Source: Microcaldota archaeon
GTDB taxonomy: Archaea > Micrarchaeota > Micrarchaeia > Micrarchaeales > Micrarchaeaceae
Length of the DNA stretch: 6,399 nt
Assembly (NCBI GenBank): GCA_021806185.1
Contig: JAJZXZ010000021.1
Location: forward strand, 1-6,399
Direction of reading: 5' to 3'
Program-made: the position numbers and the translations under genes
Shown: piece by piece, positions 5,032 through 6,399 of the stretch
How the letters are laid out: each line of letters starts with the position of its first letter
How positions within the stretch are numbered: the stretch's first letter is position 1
The notes under the pieces: generated by a model
The model's input: the letters and a program-made list of their open reading frames with translations, nothing else
The model's database searches: none
Told to the model about the DNA's origin: nothing

Positions 5032-5691
5032 TCACACGCTCTTCGCTACGCCATTCCTGGGGCATAAATCTTTCAGCACGCATTTGCTGCATATCGGAAC
5101 AGGAGCCTTGCACACCGCCCTGCCATGGAACTTCAGCAGGTACGCAACCTTCCCCCAGTCCCTCTTGTCTACAAGCCTCATCAGATCCGCCTCTATCTCA
5201 TCGGGCTTCCTGCTGGCGGTGAGGCCAAGCCTGTATGAAACGCGGATAACGTGCGTGTCTGCCGGTATGCCTTCCGCGATGCCGAATGCGTTTATCAGTA
5301 TCGTATTTGCTGACTTTCTGCCTATGCCAGGAAGCTCGACGAGCTTGTCGAGGTCGCTTGGGACCTTGCCGTCATACTTCCGCTCCAGCTCCTTGCACGC
5401 GTTTATTATGCTCCTTGCCTTGTTGCCGGCGAAAAGTATTCCGTGCAGGTACTTGAGGATGTCTTCCGGTTTTGCCGAGGCGTAGTCCTTCGCCGTCCTA
5501 TAGCGCTTGAATATCTCAGCGGTGCACGAGTTGACCGTCTCGTCCTTTGACCTTGCAGCGAGGATTATCGCGACCATCATCTCAAGCGGGTTTGAGAAGT
5601 TGAGTATCTCCCTCGCATCGGGGTATTCCTTCTTAAGGGTGCTTATCGCTCTCTGGACTGCCGCTTTGTCAAGAAGCTTCACCCCAGCCAT
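5032..5691 (-). CDS. nth: endonuclease III-like DNA glycosylase/AP lyase (paralogue A)
   Basis: This 219-residue HhH-GPD family base-excision repair enzyme is predicted to remove oxidised pyrimidines and cut the resulting abasic site. The helix-hairpin-helix LPGIGRKSAN (120-129) includes the catalytic lysine K126, and ADTHVIRV (144-151) includes the catalytic aspartate D145. The C-terminal [4Fe-4S] cluster ligands C194, C201, C204 and C210 have exact C-X6-C-X2-C-X5-C spacing. The length matches the family (about 210 residues). The segment aligned with LSAQ(A/T)TD of bacterial enzymes reads LAARSKD (44-50), so the Gln that enters the DNA helix is replaced by Arg47; related 'SxRTxD' variants occur in archaeal homologues as I recall. 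It starts at ATG 5691, probably leaderless from the shared divergent TATA element, and is followed 4 bases later by the NUDIX gene. K126 argues against a MIG-type mismatch glycosylase, which lacks this lysine. Confidence 0.96.
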   Translation of the reverse strand: MAGVKLLDKAAVQRAISTLKKEYPDAREILNFSNPLEMMVAIILAARSKDETVNSCTAEIFKRYRTAKDYASAKPEDILKYLHGILFAGNKARSIINACKELERKYDGKVPSDLDKLVELPGIGRKSANTILINAFGIAEGIPADTHVIRVSYRLGLTASRKPDEIEADLMRLVDKRDWGKVAYLLKFHGRAVCKAPVPICSKCVLKDLCPRNGVAKSV

Positions 5692-5705
5692 AAAGCTATG
5701 AAGGG

Positions 5706-5719
5706 CTATAAATATTTAG
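5706..5719. promoter_or_regulatory. shared TATA element between divergent endonuclease III genes
   Basis: CTATAAATATTTAG is nearly symmetrical and is the only strong AT-rich core in the 51 bases between the two preferred start codons. On the plus strand TATAAATA (5707-5714) predicts initiation near 5736, 7 bases before ATG 5743. On the minus strand TAAATATT (5711-5718) predicts initiation at about 5690, making the gene at 5032-5691 leaderless. Both polarities therefore use the same bases. Confidence 0.6.
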
Positions 5720-5742
5720 CAATATCTTATTCTAGCGATGGA

Positions 5743-6387
5743 ATGAGCGGGGCCGAGAAAAGCATTGCGCTTGTGCTGCGCAGGCTGAAGAAGAGATATC
5801 CTGGCGAGATGCGCACATCCCTAGCCCATTCGAGCCCGTGGGAGCTGCTCGTTGCGACGATGCTTTCAGCGCAGACAACCGACGCGCAGGTCGACAAGGC
5901 AACCCCTGCGCTTTTCAAGAAGTTTCCAAACCCGAAGAGCATGGCAAAGCTGAGGCCGAAGCATCTCTATCCGTACGTGAAGACCCTGGGCTTCTACAGA
6001 GTTAAGGCCAAGCACATGGTTGGAACCGCAAAGATGCTGCACGAACATTTTCATGACAAGATACCGAACACCATAGCGGAACTCACAATGCTACCTGGCG
6101 TAGGCAGGAAGACCGCCAATGTAGTTATATCGAATGCATTCAACGTCAACGAGGGCATGGCGATCGACACGCACTGCATCACAGTAGCAAACAGGCTCTT
6201 CCTTTACAACACCACCAACCCGGTAAAGATAGAGGAACGCCTGATGAGGATAGTTCCAAAGAAAGACTGGAGGAACCTGACGCACCTGTTTATAGCGCTT
6301 GGCAGGGACGTATGCACCGCAAGGAAGAAGTATTGCGAGGAGTGTGTTCTGAAGGATATTTGCCCTTCGAGTACAGTGAGGAAATGA
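5743..6387 (+). CDS. nth: endonuclease III, DNA glycosylase/AP lyase (paralogue B)
   Basis: From ATG 5743 this is a 214-residue endonuclease III close to the classical bacterial-type pattern. It has SSPWELLVATMLSAQTTDAQV at 30-50, with the helix-wedging Gln44 kept. The helix-hairpin-helix LPGVGRKTANVV (117-128) holds catalytic K123, and AIDTHCITVANRL (140-152) holds catalytic D142. Cysteines C191, C198, C201 and C207 form the C-X6-C-X2-C-X5-C iron-sulfur motif. It should excise oxidised pyrimidines and nick the abasic site by beta-elimination. An in-frame ATG at 5698 would add 15 residues, but it lies upstream of the TATA element and only 6 bases from the opposing gene's start, and the N-terminus of E. 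coli Nth aligns from the later Met. It is a distinct paralogue of the adjacent divergent gene: the active-site and cluster motifs agree but much of the rest differs. Confidence 0.96.
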   Translation: MSGAEKSIALVLRRLKKRYPGEMRTSLAHSSPWELLVATMLSAQTTDAQVDKATPALFKKFPNPKSMAKLRPKHLYPYVKTLGFYRVKAKHMVGTAKMLHEHFHDKIPNTIAELTMLPGVGRKTANVVISNAFNVNEGMAIDTHCITVANRLFLYNTTNPVKIEERLMRIVPKKDWRNLTHLFIALGRDVCTARKKYCEECVLKDICPSSTVRK

Positions 6388-6399
6388 CAGAGGTATTAT
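6384..6399 (+). CDS. possible start of a further gene, cut by the window edge
   Basis: An ATG overlaps the stop codon of the endonuclease III gene (ATGA) and opens a frame MTEVL that runs off the window. GTGAG lies a few bases before it as a weak ribosome binding site. Only 16 bases are visible, so this is a suggestion of a coupled downstream gene. Confidence 0.25.

Noticed and set aside
5698..5742. N-terminal extension of the plus-strand endonuclease III from ATG 5698.
   Set aside because: This start is upstream of the TATA element and 6 bases from the opposing start codon; the added 15 residues are not family-like.
1..6399. Search by eye for tRNA, rRNA, CRISPR repeats, transposase, integrase and restriction or toxin genes.
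   Set aside because: No cloverleaf, array of spaced repeats, terminal inverted repeats with transposase motifs, or defence-family motifs were seen.

Overview
The window looks like chromosomal DNA from an archaeon. The ribosomal proteins uL30 and uL15 are the archaeal/eukaryotic versions: uL30 is long and carries the PFRLHPPRRGY segment. There is an aCPSF2-like beta-CASP nuclease and a coiled-coil protein resembling the archaeal COG1340 family. Several genes have a TATA-like box about 25 bases before a start codon, with little or no leader. The dense gene packing and slightly short ribosomal proteins would suit a DPANN lineage such as Micrarchaeota, but that placement is inference; the archaeal call is much firmer.

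Positions 1-3613, minus strand. A predicted five-gene transcription unit reads uL30 -> uL15 -> GT4 glycosyltransferase -> coiled-coil protein -> beta-CASP nuclease (cut by the window edge). Genes overlap or lie 8-28 bases apart. A TATA-like box stands before uL30, and a second candidate lies further upstream. In most archaea uL15 is followed by secY; here a glycosyltransferase takes that place, so the usual spc-type operon is broken or rearranged. Upstream of this unit is a separately promoted small membrane protein with about four helices.

Positions 3614-4568. A 143-base divergent intergenic region holds two TATA-like boxes and overlapping TTTGG/CCAAA inverted repeats. It is followed on the plus strand by two small genes of unknown function, a two-helix membrane protein and a soluble protein. 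The convergent gap 4463-4568 has a perfect 14-base palindrome right after the stop codon and no gene.

Positions 4569-6399. This is a DNA-repair block: an endonuclease III gene and a NUDIX hydrolase in a two-gene minus-strand unit, and a second, distinct endonuclease III diverging on the plus strand. Both endonucleases keep the catalytic Lys and Asp and the four iron-sulfur cysteines. Their start codons are only 51 bases apart and appear to share one near-symmetrical TATA element. Together the three genes suggest a base-damage repair and nucleotide-cleaning cluster.

I found no tRNA, rRNA, CRISPR array, insertion sequence or phage gene, and nothing that clearly amounts to a new defence or mobile system. 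The most interesting points are the reorganised ribosomal operon feeding a glycosyltransferase and RNA-processing genes, and the back-to-back endonuclease III pair.
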